25,250 nucleotides of DNA from Pezizomycotina sp. ARF18 (taxonomy: Eukaryota; Ascomycota): the NCBI GenBank assembly GCA_002224055.1, contig AZLU01000365.1, forward strand, positions 1-25,250, in the 5' to 3' direction. The notes below the pieces were generated by a model. The model was not told where the DNA came from. It did not search any database and saw only the letters and a program-made list of their open reading frames with translations. Positions 1 to 12,215 of this stretch are shown piece by piece. Every line of letters begins with the position of its first letter. The stretch's first letter is position 1. A program made the translations under genes and the position numbers.

Positions 1-2939
1 CAAGGATAGGACGGAGATCGACTCTTTTTTATAAGGAAAAAGGGAGAACATTTCTCGGCATTGAAAATAGATATATATTAATATATATATATTCTTCACC
101 TTCTCGACATCCCTTAATATATTCCTCGTCCAATAGGGTGGGAATCACATCTATTAATCCGTCGAACGTTACTCTATTAGTTCCGGTAGCGCAATAAGCA
201 AGGTGAGCGCTGTTTTCTAAGCCTCTCATGATATTAAAGAACATTTTGCACAACGATACGGTAGTCATTTAAGCTAGTCATTTAAGCTATACGAAAAGTA
301 ACTAAACCATTTAACCTGCGTATGCCGTCTAGCACCACTCTTCACGCCTTTTTCTCTCATCATGAAACCCACTTTATATATTTATACGACACAAAATTGG
401 AGAAAAAAAGAGAAAAAGAAAAAAAATACGCCATGCTTCTGATTAAAGTATTGCGATATTTTTTTCTCTTTTATAACTTCTGTTTGAAATTATTTTTTTA
501 TACTACTTACTACTTACTGCTTTATGTACAAGGGCAAAAAAAAGATGAAAAAAATAACCTAACTGGCGCTTTATGTACAAGGGCAAAAAGATGAAAAAGA
601 AAAAGAATCAACTGGTGCTTATGTACAAGGGTGAAAAAACATTTGAAAAAAGGACACCTATATTAAACTACTATTGCCTGATGGGAAACGGGTTTTATCT
701 TTTTTATCCATTTGTTTATCTTTATGTTTTTTTTTATGTTTATTAAAAAAGAATTATGAAAAATATGGCGGGAGATGAGAAAGAGAGAAAAATATCTGGA
801 GCATGGCGGGGGCTCGATTGGTTTACTTTATTACTTGTTGATGAGAGGGAAGTTATAAAAATATTACTATTCACTGTTCATTCTTCAATTCACCATTCAT
901 TTCTTTCCTTATTCCATTTGTTGTGATCATGCATATGAAGGGAATATGTACATCTAAAAAGCGAAATGTAAAGGGCTTACGAGGAAGGACAGGAGTTTAC
1001 AATGGGAAAGTATACGGAATGCATCACCCGGAGGAAAAAAATGTATAACAGCAGATAACATAGCGTCAATTAGGGAGTATGAAAACAAAAATGAAGAGCA
1101 TATATACTTGATAGAAAAAGATCCATCATGTTCTCATTATCAGCTACTGGATATGTCAGCGGAACTATGGAAGAGCTATAAAAGGTACAAAAGAAAGTAT
1201 ATACAAATGAAAAAATTCTTCACCGAATGCAAGAGCACACATACACAAAGGAGAACGCTATGCCATGCCAATGAATATCGCAGATGGTAAACGAAAAGGC
1301 CAGAAGAGAAAGAGAAAGCCCCCCTCTTTGCTGTATATTAAAAATTTCTTTGAAATCGCTTGACTAAATCATAAATCAAGGAAAAGAACGGAGAGTATCG
1401 CTAATGTTTAGGTAAGGAAAAAAAGAAAGAAAATTTTCTCTTCATTATATATGTATAAAAATAATCGCTGATGATGCATCGATGAAGATGAATAATGATA
1501 CAGACCCAGAAACATATATGTAAGAAATGCATATGACTGAATAAGCATATCCAATAAAAACAAAGAGGTATTCATTTAACAAGAAAAAAAAAGAGACACA
1601 AAGGCTATGAAACAATAAGAAAAAGTAAATGAATGATGTACAAGAAAAAAAAATATATAAACCGAGAATATATATAAAATAATAAGGTATAGAAAATTAT
1701 AGTTACACCCTAAAATTGGAGGAAGGAAAGGAAAAAAAAAAGTTGAAATACTATATTTACACTATTTTCCATACTTATATGTAAAATTTTATTTAGAAAA
1801 AATAGAAAGGTATACCAACTCTTTTGCGCCATGAATTTTTAATAAAAAAAAAAGAAAAGTATTGATCCGGTAAAATTTCCCCTAAAAAGAAAAGAATGCA
1901 AATGCCCGAACGAACCCTTTTTTTGAAAGATAAGAAGAAAAAAGAAAACGAAAGCGAACGCAAATGTACGAATGTTTAAACAAGAACAAGGCGAAAGATA
2001 TTATCAACAACGCGGAAAAAGCACAATACACCCCCTAGCCGGAGAAACAGAACAATAGGGAAAGAAAGGAAGAAGTATTAAGCCTAGTTTGTAAGTACGA
2101 AGAAGAAAAACAAATGAATGAAAATTGGAGAACGATCGATGACAAGAGACAGAAAACATTGGACCAAGAAACGATGCAAAAAACAATGCAAAGCGCCTCT
2201 TTATGGATGGTATTAGTATTGAGAGAAGAAAAGGAAAGAGAAGGAATGTCGGGTATTAAGAAGTCGGCGAGTAGATTTTATAGGACCTGAAGGAACTGAA
2301 ACAGAAAAACCGGATGAATTTAGAACCCCAATGAAACTGGAAACACAACAGCTTAATGAAGGGATTCAACAAATGTGGGGATGATAAAGCAGTTTAACAA
2401 CAAGGGGAAAAAAACAGTAGTGTAGGCCATGTTTTGAAATGAAGCTCGAGTGAAAGCAGTAAACAGACTGACAGCGCTGAGAAACAAATAACACGATAAA
2501 GTTTTTCAATCGATGTGAACCCCGAGGAGAGTAATAAAAAAACTTTGTGCAACATGGCAACGAAAGGAGACAGTCAAAAAGGAAAGGAAAAGAAAGTATC
2601 TCTGTTAAAGCAAAGTGTGATCCGTATCGTCAAGGAGGAAGAAGAATGTTGATAGGGGAGCTGTTTGTATATAATAACGGACGATACGCGAACCTCCAGA
2701 GGAATCTTGTTGATGGATTCGAGACTCGGCTAAATGAGCACCCATTTCGGAAAAATATACCAAATTGATACGGAACGGAAGAACGGTCATAGACGAGGCA
2801 TCCCAGGCGATATTCTATACAAATGTCATGAGGGACGACCTCCTTGTTCCATCATCCTCGAGTCCCATGCGGCTCTTCCTGCGGTTGTGGTTTGGGTATG
2901 CTCCTTTGGCATCTCAGACTTGGGAAGATACCGCAACAT
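1..2939. other. Gene-poor spacer, purine-rich on the plus strand
   Basis: No convincing gene is seen. ORFs on both strands are at most 90 codons, have low-complexity translations rich in Lys or Phe, and show no known motif. From about 920 to 2700 the plus strand is strongly A/G-rich with many GAAA/AAGA runs. AT dinucleotide runs occur near 68-93. The only ordered structure I see is the tandem repeat at 519-645. Short conserved genes broken by indels could be missed here, because known genes elsewhere in the window are heavily frame-broken. Confidence 0.6.
519..645 (+). repeat. 49-bp tandem repeat, about 2.5 copies
   Basis: The core GCTTTATGTACAAGGGC starts at 519 and again at 568; a third copy with one T fewer (GCTTATGTACAAGGGT) starts at 617, so the period is 49 bp. 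Each core is followed by an A-rich stretch containing GATGAAAAA and, before the next core, AACTGGCG or AACTGGTG. The third unit decays after about 645. No coding function is apparent; the ORF across it (322-594) looks like low complexity. Confidence 0.85.
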
Positions 2940-5900
2940 TCAGGGAAGTTCGTGAGCGGAGATATCCCTAGGAGATTTCGGTCCATAACCTTCTTGCTGT
3001 CGGGGATCCAGAGTTGCGTCCTTGGAGATCGAAGCCAGACCAGGCATCAAACATATCCAGTTGCTCCGGCTGCGAGCGCCTAACTTTCTTGGCCAAATCC
3101 TCCGGCTAGAATTATGGAGCTTTTCGTCTTCCAAAACCTTCTTCAGGTCTTCGCAAAGGACCTTGGTGTATCTGATCAGCTCGGGTAGCATGGGGAATCG
3201 AAATGAAGCTTTCGCCACCTCCACGCATCGCCTTCTTGAAGACAGCCGGGCAGTTCGCGCTGCTCCTCGGGATTTGTCTGACATGGACCTTCGGAAAGGC
3301 GGAGTTCGCTGCTGCCGCTGTTCCTGTGCTTCTTCCAAGCATTCTTCTGCTGAACTTTCTTGGAGATTGGAGATACATTGCGGGAAGAGGCTTCTCATGG
3401 GATCCGAAAATATCATCATCGGGGGAAAGCACGGAGTTGCGACGGCGACCACCACCAGGGAATCTTGCCAAACTTTCAGTGGAACTATTCGAAGGTATCG
3501 TCAAGGGTCGCTGGGGTAAAGGTGCAAACGCTTGATAGTGGTCCTCCGCTACGACAGTAGCCAGAACGATAATACTATCGGCTTCGTCCCAGAGGTCTCT
3601 CGATAGCACCGAAGCGGATACCCTTGCTCACAGCCTTGCCGACAGCGACTTCAGCTCCTCAATCTGTGCAGCAAATTCACGGACGTTGGCGAGATGGGTG
3701 ACAACGCTCTTCTGAGCGTCTTCAATCGCACGAGAACAACCACTTCGACATTCATGTCCTCAAAGTCATCATCCCAACTTTCGCTCGGAACTGTAAGAAT
3801 TCAAATTAGTAAGCAAAGTCATAAACCAATGAAGTGTCGCCATTTACTTACTGTTCTTCCTACAGTAGGAAGGCTCTGTGACCTCAAGTGAGTGCGGGAG
3901 CCCTCTTCCACCCTTCTTAACCGGGAGGTAACTTCTTGGCCATCAACTTTTTGGATCTTCATCTCCAACCGACTTTCAGTGCTGTCCGTCGAAATTCTCT
4001 AAACGCATCGAGGCTGCTGAGGGCGCTGATGCCGCTGCTCTGGCGACTGTGTTGTTGATGCTCGCTTGCATCAACTGTTGCTTGGTCCTAGGAAGGTCAA
4101 AGAAATTGGATTCTCTGGCACATCGGCGGGAAGGGAACGATTTGGTCGTTTCAGGCTCGGCGACAAGGGGATATCCCAATCCTCCGACCAGTTGTCATCG
4201 TCCTCATCGTCCGCACAGCTCTCGGGTTCAGTGTTCTGGGCTGAATTGTTCGTGCTGCTGTTGTTAGTTTGGATGATTTCAGAAGGACCCTGGAGATTCC
4301 GGCGTTCCAAAGAGAAGCCTTGTAAAGGCCGCGTAAACGGTCGCTCGAGCCAGAATGAGGCATACCATCGTGGAGTTCAGGAGCATCGGGGACGCAGGCA
4401 TCGTGAAAGAATACTCCGCACCGAAATCGTGGTTGAAAATGTTATCCAGGCCAAGGGGCGGGTGCGACGGCGAAGCACGGGTCCTGATCGAATCAAAAAC
4501 GGTATCCGACTGGAAGTCCATATCGATATCCTCACTTCCTATGAGAGTAGACGCGTGTTCAGATAAGATCAAAGACAAACGCCTGGACCTCTGGGTGCCC
4601 TGAGAATCGTTAGAGGATTCAGAAGATCCGCCACGCTCGGTGTCAATTTCCATACGATCTTCGCGGCGCTGAACCACCTCACGAGGCGACAAAGACCTAT
4701 CCGAGTCGGTAATATGGGCAGTGCGAGGGGCTTTCCGGGGGGTTGCGAATTCAGGTTCAGAAAGTTGGACGCCAGCGACTTCATTATTAACGGTGGACAT
4801 GGGCAGTGGGGCGGGGTCGATTCAACGGGAGTAGCGACCGAATTCGTAAAGCGACGCCTTCTCTTGCAAAGAATTGGAAGCGACAAATCCGGTCAAGGAT
4901 AACGACCTCCTAGGCTCGTTCCTCCTCTTAAAGTTTTGGTGAATCGATAGGATAAATAGGGGTTTGCGGAACGGACTCGTCGTAAAAGACAGATTCGGAA
5001 CAGTCCATGTACTCGTCGCTGTCGAAATCATCTTCCTCGGGGATAACCGACAAAATCATGGGGGACACCAAGTTGGGTAATACCTAAAATTGGGGTATAT
5101 CCTCCTAAAGAAACTCAAGGGCGTCGAGGCGGAAAACCTCTTGTTGCTGGTCTTCGCCGACTTGTCCGCAATTAGCCTAGGTTGGAAATACATCCGCCAA
5201 TTCTCAACAGTTTCGGGATCGTAAGGCCGCATATTGGAGAAATCAGCGTGAGTTGGCTCCGTCGCAGAAGTGGGTTCGAGCCCGAAGGAACTGAACAGCG
5301 ATGCCCTGGCGGCCTTCCTGCCTGTGCTGTAACCGAAAGTGGACGGTCGGCGCGGGGTAGAAGTGTTGGGCGTCGAGGGGCCACCAGCCGGTGTTTGGGA
5401 GCGGGGTGCCGGTCGAGAAGAAGCCGCCCTCCGAGAACCTGTACGACGCAGTGGGGACTTGGAACCAGTAGAAGGGCGGGATCCACCGCCGACGGCAACA
5501 GCAGAAAAGCGTCTAACCAACTGTGCAACCGTTCCGGGGTTTATCGAAACAGTGGAGTGAAACTAGCCTCGGTTGACCTCCCTGCCTCGAAGTGGCTCTG
5601 GAACCAGATCTCGAGTGAGTCCTAGTCCCGGCTTTGGATCCGTTCGGGCTAAGGCCATATGGACTCTGATTTCTTGAAATCGCCGGTGACAAAGATTCAC
5701 TAAGCCTCCTGAAGAAACCACGTTTTCCCCGGCCAATGGATGATGAAGGGGTGGTGGAAGTATCCTGCGACGAAGCGGTCAAGGCTGAAAAGGATGGTGG
5801 GGAGGTCAGGGTGATGCGGTGTCCGGACGATGATGATGGGATCGGGACGGGATCGACGGATTGGATATTCGACAACCGTTTTGTTGTTCGGCGACTGATC

Positions 5901-6263
5901 CTGGACGACACGACATCGTCGCCCTCAAGATTTTCTATATCGGCATCGTGGTGGTGGTCGTTTTCGACGATGGGCTCAGGAAAGCTGGTGCTAGTGGGAT
6001 TGTATTGTACCGGTCTTCCAAGGGCGAGTTCCGCATGCGGCCACTCCAATGGTGGAAGTAGCACAAAGCTGTAAACAATTTTCATGGATAAGAGTTAGTA
6101 CGGGATTCCTTTCTGTTTCCATCCAATCATCATCTCCATCATAATCGGCATCGATAAAAAACAAACCCTCACGATGGACCCCCCGCCACCCTCCTTTTCC
6201 CCATCGGAATCGATCCCCCTCATCACTAGTCATGGTTGTTTGATTGTTTGTCGTTTCCGTCAT
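2940..6263 (-). CDS. Large Ser/Pro/Arg-rich fungal protein with WDDDFE motif, frame-broken, unidentified
   Basis: Overlapping minus-strand frames read as one large protein of roughly 1,000 residues interrupted by one-base frame breaks. In order: an N-terminal Ser/Thr-rich region with GRGKRGFFRRLSES; a Ser/Arg/Pro-rich stretch (5400-5520); PYDPETVENWRMYFQPRL (about 5160-5230); SDTVFDSIRT (4480-4509); an acidic segment ending NWSEDWDIPLSPS (about 4160-4210); a one-intron junction; ESWDDDFEDM (about 3753-3783); a helical-looking segment containing HLANVREFAAQIEELKSL (3650-3720); and near the end LPELIRYTKVLCEDLKKVL (about 3130-3200). Composition suggests a mainly disordered, phospho-regulated scaffold. 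Acidic W-D-D-D-F motifs occur in some fungal septation-network proteins, but I see no kinase, LRR or other defined domain, so this link is speculation. The start at 6263 and the stop at 2940 are both uncertain because of the frame breaks. Confidence 0.7.
3791..3851 (-). other. 61-nt spliceosomal intron in the Ser-rich gene
   Basis: On the minus strand it starts GTAAGTAAATGG, carries the branch-like GCTTACTAATTT, and ends AATTCTTACAG. Upstream coding reads SQSLPTVGRT and downstream reads PSESWDDDFEDM, but joining them needs one extra base, as at other frame breaks in this window. Confidence 0.8.
6069..6172 (-). other. Probable 104-nt intron near the 5' end of the Ser-rich gene
   Basis: The 3' half is strong: TACTAAC (minus strand, 6094-6100) followed by TTGTTTACAG ending at 6069. 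The GTGAGG donor at 6172 is my best guess. It would join a short first exon beginning at the ATG at 6263 to the frame reading LLPPLEWPHAELALGRP. The phase does not fit without an indel, so the first exon is tentative. Confidence 0.5.
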
Positions 6264-6516
6264 CGCCTTATCCTTTCTTCATCTCTTTTTCTAACAAAGG
6301 AGAATCACATTCTTTCCAGGGAACGTGTTTAAAACAAAAGCGAAGTGAGATCTACTAACCGTGCTAACAGTCTTCATCCGCCTCTAACCCTTCGAAACCT
6401 ATTTCGAATGGTTTATAATGACGAGACTACTATTATGATGGAAAAAATATATTTAAAAGGGATGAATTCTTCAAAGGGTTAAAGTCTGGTGATGGATGAG
6501 GAAGAGAGGAAGAGAG

Positions 6517-6542
6517 AAAAAAAAAAAAAAAAAAAAAAAAAA
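6517..6542 (+). repeat. A26 homopolymer
   Basis: An uninterrupted run of 26 A within a GA-rich stretch, about 250 bp upstream of the proposed start of the minus-strand gene. Such runs recur through the window, and run lengths may be unreliable. Confidence 0.9.
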
Positions 6543-7040
6543 GAGAGGGGGGAGAAGAGAGGGATATCCAGGATAAAATACGTATAAGAGAGACAATTGA
6601 GGGACAGGGGAGGGCAAAAACAAAATGGCCAAAGGCCCCAGGAAAATAACGGTCCGACTATAGACAATCTCTCATCAGTGGAAGCCTTCTTTTTTTTTTT
6701 CCCTTCTTTATTCAAATCAATGTCTGCAGTATGTAAACAGATGGATTCGGAATAGATGGATTGATGAATTGATGGAGATAGAAAGAAGTCTTGTGATGAT
6801 GATTGATTCGATGAAAGAAAGGGAAGAGAGAAGAGAGAACTGGTTGTTCGTAGACGTGGTGTGTGTTGTTGTGGGATAAAATAATAATAATAAAATAAAT
6901 TAAAATAAAAAATATATTGTTGGTGGGAGGGAAGTGATTGTTGTTGTTTAAAAGGGAAAAAAAGGGTAATAATAATAAATTAATTTGTTGGCGGTCTTGG
7001 ACAGGACCACCACCCTTTTTTTTCTTGTTCCTCAAACCAG

Positions 7041-7062
7041 TAATAATAATAATAATAATAAA
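7041..7062 (+). repeat. (AAT)n microsatellite
   Basis: About seven AAT units, with shorter AAT/AAAT runs nearby at about 6880-6895, 6967-6977 and 7210-7220. It lies in intergenic DNA. Confidence 0.85.
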
Positions 7063-8356
7063 ATCGACTGACTTTTATTATTACTAGTACTAATAATTTT
7101 TTTGGAGGGGTCAGTTTTAAGAAATTTCAGGCGGTAGCATAGGCAAATTACACCCAGATGTAAAAAAAGGGCAAAAAAAAAAGAAAAGAAAAAATGAATA
7201 AAAAAGAAAATAATAATAATGAAAAAAATGAATATTAACGATAGATAAAATGTAGTAATCATATATATATAAGAAAAGAACGGAAGTACTAGAAATTCAA
7301 GTTTATCATAGGGATCAGAACGAAGGGGGAAAGACAGGAGACGGAATGTCCAAATAAATTACTCGATATATCAAAAATGGAGGAGTCTTTTTTTTCTAGA
7401 ACGAACAGTGGATGGATCAGTATCTTTGTTATCAAAAAGCACTACGAAGAGAAAGGGAAAGAAAAACGATGATAGCAGCAGAGCAGCAGTCAAAAAAGCA
7501 TCAAAGCAATTACAATTAGCCAACTTTTCCTGTTCCATTTGCTTTATTTACATCGATTAGGCATTAAAGCATGCGTTGAGTTGTTGAAGGGGAAAGAAAA
7601 CGCTAACAGGCAAAAAAAAAAAAAAAGAAAAAAAAGATAACTAATGATTAAGAGGGAAAGAACCAGGAGAAACTTTGATAATCGAACTCGAGGGTATATG
7701 ATCAATACCTTTTCGTATACGTATAAAACTAAAAAGGACGGGCGGGACGTACGGAGTACGAATTAACAAATGATAAAAGAAAAAGGTTTATCGAGTTATA
7801 TGAAATGATATAATTGTTTTGGGTTAAAAGAAGCCAGGAGCAATAAGATAAATTCACGAATACTATCTGCGTAGCGTCCGGGAAACAAGTCATATAATTT
7901 TATACGTGGTGTCAATCTTCTCGTGGGTTTGGCCTGTACAAGCTCGTAGATTCCCATCCGTATATGAATGTATATATTTATACACTCAGTATTCCACGTA
8001 CTTACCCACTCCCCCTTTAACAGTATATATGCGTGAGTACGGCAATGAGCAGCTTTTTTTTGGAAAAAGGGAAGGACGGAGGGATCAATTCAAACTATCC
8101 TAAAGGTTCGAATTGAGAGAAGCAGAAGAACAGGAAAAATAAAAGGGAGTTGTGTATCCCTCTCCTGCATATAGTCCTTCGATGTCAGTGGGCACTTGCT
8201 CTCCTTGTCGCTATTCGGTTCGTCATCCATTGATCAGATCCACCACGAGAAGAATAGAAAAAAAGAAAAAAAGAAAAAAGAAAAGAAAAAACAACGAAAA
8301 GGGAAGATAGAGAAAAAGAAAAGAAAAGAGCAAAAAATAACTGCGCTTAAAAGGAG

Positions 8357-8379
8357 AAAAAAAAAAAAAAAAAAAAAAA
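8357..8379 (+). repeat. A23 homopolymer
   Basis: A run of 23 A at the end of a GAAAA-rich stretch (8250-8380). The Lys-rich ORF spanning it is a by-product of this composition. Confidence 0.9.
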
Positions 8380-8928
8380 CTAAAATTGAACTACCGCGGG
8401 CACAAAACCGATCACCACTGACCAGAGAAAAGGTTCTGAGAGATTGACTTTTGAGGATCACTGAATCATCATCCGTTCTCTTTTCGAGGAAGTATACAGA
8501 GACAACCGTCATTGCTCAAAAATCTTCCGTTCTATTCTCCTTTCCCTCTGCTTTTTTTAAATTTTGCTCCCGTTCATCGTCATACTGCCTCTTTGTCTTT
8601 TTTCGGGTATTTTTTTTTAGGAGTAATTAATCCGCAACACACCCAGTGTCCCTGAAGGGAAATCCGTTAGTATCAGGTACAAAGGCGCCAGCCGATTCGA
8701 CAGAACTACTGCCCAATTCCGTATAGCGTCATCACGTGCGCGCGGGTGTCTCTCTGCGTTTCCAAGGTTCTGTCGCGTCTGTCTTTCCTTTAAGATTGGC
8801 CACAGGCTTTCCCACGATTTCATTCGTAGGCGGCTTCACCGTTTTGATTTTCTGATAACCTGGATGATACCCCATCTTTAGAAAGGTAAGTAATCCAATC
8901 ATGAAAAAGAAATCTGACCCCCGTGGCT

Positions 8929-8949
8929 ATTATTATTATTATTATTATT
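8929..8949 (+). repeat. (TAT)n microsatellite
   Basis: Seven TAT units followed by an 11-T run. It creates poly-Ile or poly-Tyr in overlapping ORFs that otherwise show no protein-like features. Confidence 0.85.
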
Positions 8950-9451
8950 CTTTTTTTTTTTGGCGATATCCAAAAAGGTCTTGTTTTTGCGTTGCTGCGT
9001 GCGTTGTCATGGGAGCTCGAGTTCGGGTCCAGAACAAGAAGAGAAGTACCGCGCTCTGGAGTTCACTACTGCCAGGTCTGTCTGTTTGGCCAACGCACAA
9101 TCTGCAGTAACGTATGCGTTTTTCTCTTTGAACATGCACCTGGATGGTGGACAACGGTAAGATCGGACGGACCGCTCGAAAATACTTCAATCCGGTGTAC
9201 GTATCATTTTATTCCTAACAACCGTCAATTAGCAACAGCTCGGCGAAGATGGAACGAGCAAGGGAAAATATGAAACAAAACAACACCAATGGGTATAAAT
9301 GAAATATAAATAAATAACTAAGAATACAGTCGGCTGAAAAATAATAGCGAGTATTTGCGATAAAGAAATTACCCAAGTAAGGAGGGAAAAAAAATCTTCG
9401 TTTAGATGATCCAGATATCGTTATTATAATTATTCTCGTATTACCGTAGTA

Positions 9452-10108
9452 TCAGGAGTAAGTGTGGCTGTGAGCGCGAAGTAGGAGGGAAGTAACAGCC
9501 AAAACCAATATAGAAAGAAATTCACGTGTCTTGCGTGGGAAAAAGACCGTAAATCCAATGCATTGACGGAGATTTGTGGCCGTGATTTGCAACGCGCAAT
9601 AACGCAGAAATTTTGTTGAGGTCTGAGTTCGAGGGATCATTCCTTGGCCAAAGACCCGATCCAGATCTATATTCAGAGTTGACTTGGAGCCTTCCATCCA
9701 AGGTCTTTGAGGTATTAGATTGCGTATCTTTTCTAACATGGCTCTTCCTTGCCAGAATAATTCGCTATCGATATCGAATCTTTCATTGAAGAAAAGGAAA
9801 GAGGGAAAGGCGTAAGATTTTTTTTTTTTTTTTTTTTCGTCTTCTCCTTGCCTTTCTAGTAGGAGAATATCCGATCCGAGGGAAAAGCCAGACAGTTTCA
9901 ATGGAAACTTGTCGGATCCCTTCTGTGCACAATAGTTATCCTTTTGTCGGGCAAACAAGGCGGCCCTGGCCGACGCCAAAGAATCTATAGCCTGATATTG
10001 AAAAGATTGTTGTGGCCTGAGTAAGCGCCTAGGTGACTCGCTAATATGTTCAATATACCAATGCCTTGAAATCCCACGACCCAATGCACAACCGCCGTGC
10101 ATAAACAT
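9452..10108 (-). CDS. Hypothetical 218-codon ORF, doubtful
   Basis: An open frame of 218 codons starting MFMHGGCALGRGISRH. I recognise no domain. A Lys run (EKKKKKKS) comes from the T20 tract at 9818-9837, and the C-terminal 30 residues are hydrophobic (SILVLAVTSLLL). Upstream on the same strand, at about 10198, GCATGCAG|GTGAGAAA resembles an exon-intron boundary, so this could be a later exon. It is long for chance in this composition, yet uninterrupted in a window where genuine genes are frame-broken. That and the homopolymer-encoded Lys run argue for a chance ORF. Confidence 0.2.
   Translation of the reverse strand: MFMHGGCALGRGISRHWYIEHISESPRRLLRPQQSFQYQAIDSLASARAALFARQKDNYCAQKGSDKFPLKLSGFSLGSDILLLERQGEDEKKKKKKSYAFPSFLFFNERFDIDSELFWQGRAMLEKIRNLIPQRPWMEGSKSTLNIDLDRVFGQGMIPRTQTSTKFLRYCALQITATNLRQCIGFTVFFPRKTREFLSILVLAVTSLLLRAHSHTYS
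9818..9837 (+). repeat. T20 homopolymer
   Basis: A run of 20 T, encoding the Lys run of the doubtful minus-strand ORF at 9452-10108. Confidence 0.9.
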
Positions 10109-10615
10109 CTCTTCAAGTACAGAGTACCGTGGCTAGAAGTTTTTCAGTTTTTGTGGAAACGCAAAAGCTTTGAGGAACCTATTTTTTTTTTTTTCTCACC
10201 TGCATGCTGCTCCACTGATCATCTCCACAGGGAAAAGAATTAAATTTTTCTTATTTTTTCACTTCAACCCCCGCGCCATTTTGCGTTACGGAAAAAATAA
10301 GGTGACAGCATGCCGGTAATGCCTGCTGGCGGATAGTGAACAAGAGAAGACAAGCCACAGGCATTCGGTTTTAAGCAAATTTGATTGGGTTCCTTTCGCC
10401 TTCCTTTCCGTTGGAGGAAAAAAATATGGGGAACTCTATGCGGGAAAAACTGCTCACGTCGTTAGCATGGAGCTCCGTCTCTCACATCACATATCGACAA
10501 CAGGCCTAACATTAGCGTGGAAAAAAGGGAGGGGATTACAAGATACATCCCACCCTTTGAGAAAGATAAAAGGCCTAATCTTCCGGAAACGATGGGCTAG
10601 AGGGGCAAACAAGCC

Positions 10616-10635
10616 TTTTTTTTTTTTTTTTTTTT
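10616..10635 (+). repeat. T20 homopolymer
   Basis: A run of 20 T in intergenic DNA upstream of GCN20. Confidence 0.9.
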
Positions 10636-12215
10636 AGATAGATTTAGAGGAATTTAAACATCGTGAGTTGTCAGTGTATTCTTGTCCCTTTTCAATTGGC
10701 GGCCCAGCGAGCATCAATTTTCTGCTTCCCGACAACTTTTCTTTCTATATTTATATATATAAAAACTCGTGAGAGAGAGGAGCCCATCATTCCTCTAGGA
10801 GCAGAGCATCACTAGGAATATAGTAGACTTAAAGAGATAGATAACCAAAGTCAGGTTGACAGAATCAAGGCCGGAGATCCTCTCCTCAATTTCCGTCAGA
10901 GAAAGAAAAGACAACAGCCGCTACTGATACCGTTGCTTCGCAAGTTTGTGGGGATCCTGCTCCAAAACTGCCAAGTTAATGTTTGATAAGAAATCGAATG
11001 CCGTAGCATGAGGAATCGTCCGTTAGTTGAAACCAAACGAGGTTAAACAAAAGTGAAAACCCTCTCGACAGAACAACCCATGTACAAAAGCCGGGCATTC
11101 CCTAATTCAGTGTCTGCAGACTTCATTATGCCATGTTTATCGCTAACCGATGGCTTCCTTCGTTTGGCATGAATTTCGCGGGGGTCGTATAAGCACGGAC
11201 CTTCCATGTTTCTTCTCGACGCTTGCTTTATCATGGGGCATAAAAAAAATCAGCAACTCGTGCTTGAAAAATCTGTTGAGAGGTTGTTGTGAAATAAAAT
11301 CGGTCATAAAGATTGAGAAATCGGCACGGGACTATTGGAGTTTTTGCTCCCCAATGATGAAACGGGGATTTCGTCGGGTCTTTCAAAGTGGTAAAACGCT
11401 GTGTCGCAGTCACACCAAGAAGCGGATTCAGATCTGCATGCAAATGCTCCAATACGCAAATTAGCGACACTTGTTTGATGCTCGAGGCAAAATCGAAACC
11501 AATTTAACCCGCTATTTCATCGCATGAAAAAGAACGGGCCGGGGCGAGATCATTGAAAAGCATGCAACCTCTAACATGCTCCGGATTTACGGGTCTGGGG
11601 CACCTGTTCCGGACAGCTTTACTCCATTTCGTGAGTCTATTTGGCAGGCCCTATCCGTGAGCTTGGGCTGTTTGTAAGAGCTTAGGAATCCGGGAATAGT
11701 AATGCTTTGACTGTTTCATGTACCGGAGGCAGGTGGGACGTTTTCTTTGCCATTTGAAGCTCGTGGTGATTCATGCAAAACCCATTAAACAAAAAATTAG
11801 TCCGCTATTAGTTAAGTAGATGCCGAATGCTGCTCCGTCCAAAGCACACAGCAGGTAATGAAACGATCCATTTCTTGGGAGAAATTTCCAGCAATAGCGT
11901 GAAATCAATAAGATAATCAAAACAAAGATAAAGAAGAGAATAACTAACACTTTAAGGAGCTATACCGGCAGGGCCTTCTGCTTCTTGCCTTTGTGAATAG
12001 AGCAGCTCCTAAGAGCAAAATTCGCCTACCAGACTAGAAAGCGGCTCTTCCCATTAGACGGACTCTAACGGCTTGGACTTGTAAGCTTACCAAACAGCAA
12101 ATTTAATATAAAGAGATATACGGAATAGAAACTCCAAAAAAAAAAAGAATATTCGTTCTATAGGCGAACTTAAAGTCGTGATCTTCATGCATAGAATAGT
12201 GTCCGTAGAGTTATT

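Noticed and set aside
3022-3535. Plus-strand ORFs of 110-165 codons opposite the Ser-rich gene
   Set aside because: They mirror the minus-strand coding region; the plus-strand translations show no motif and the intron signals at 3791-3851 are on the minus strand.
5272-5283. GGGTTCGAGCCC, resembling a tRNA T-arm
   Set aside because: It lies inside the Ser-rich coding gene and no matching acceptor, D or anticodon arms are found around it.
8196-8447. Lys-rich plus-strand ORF and its Phe-rich minus-strand counterpart (8234-8512)
   Set aside because: Both follow from GAAAA-rich DNA and the A23 run; no protein-like composition or motif outside the run.
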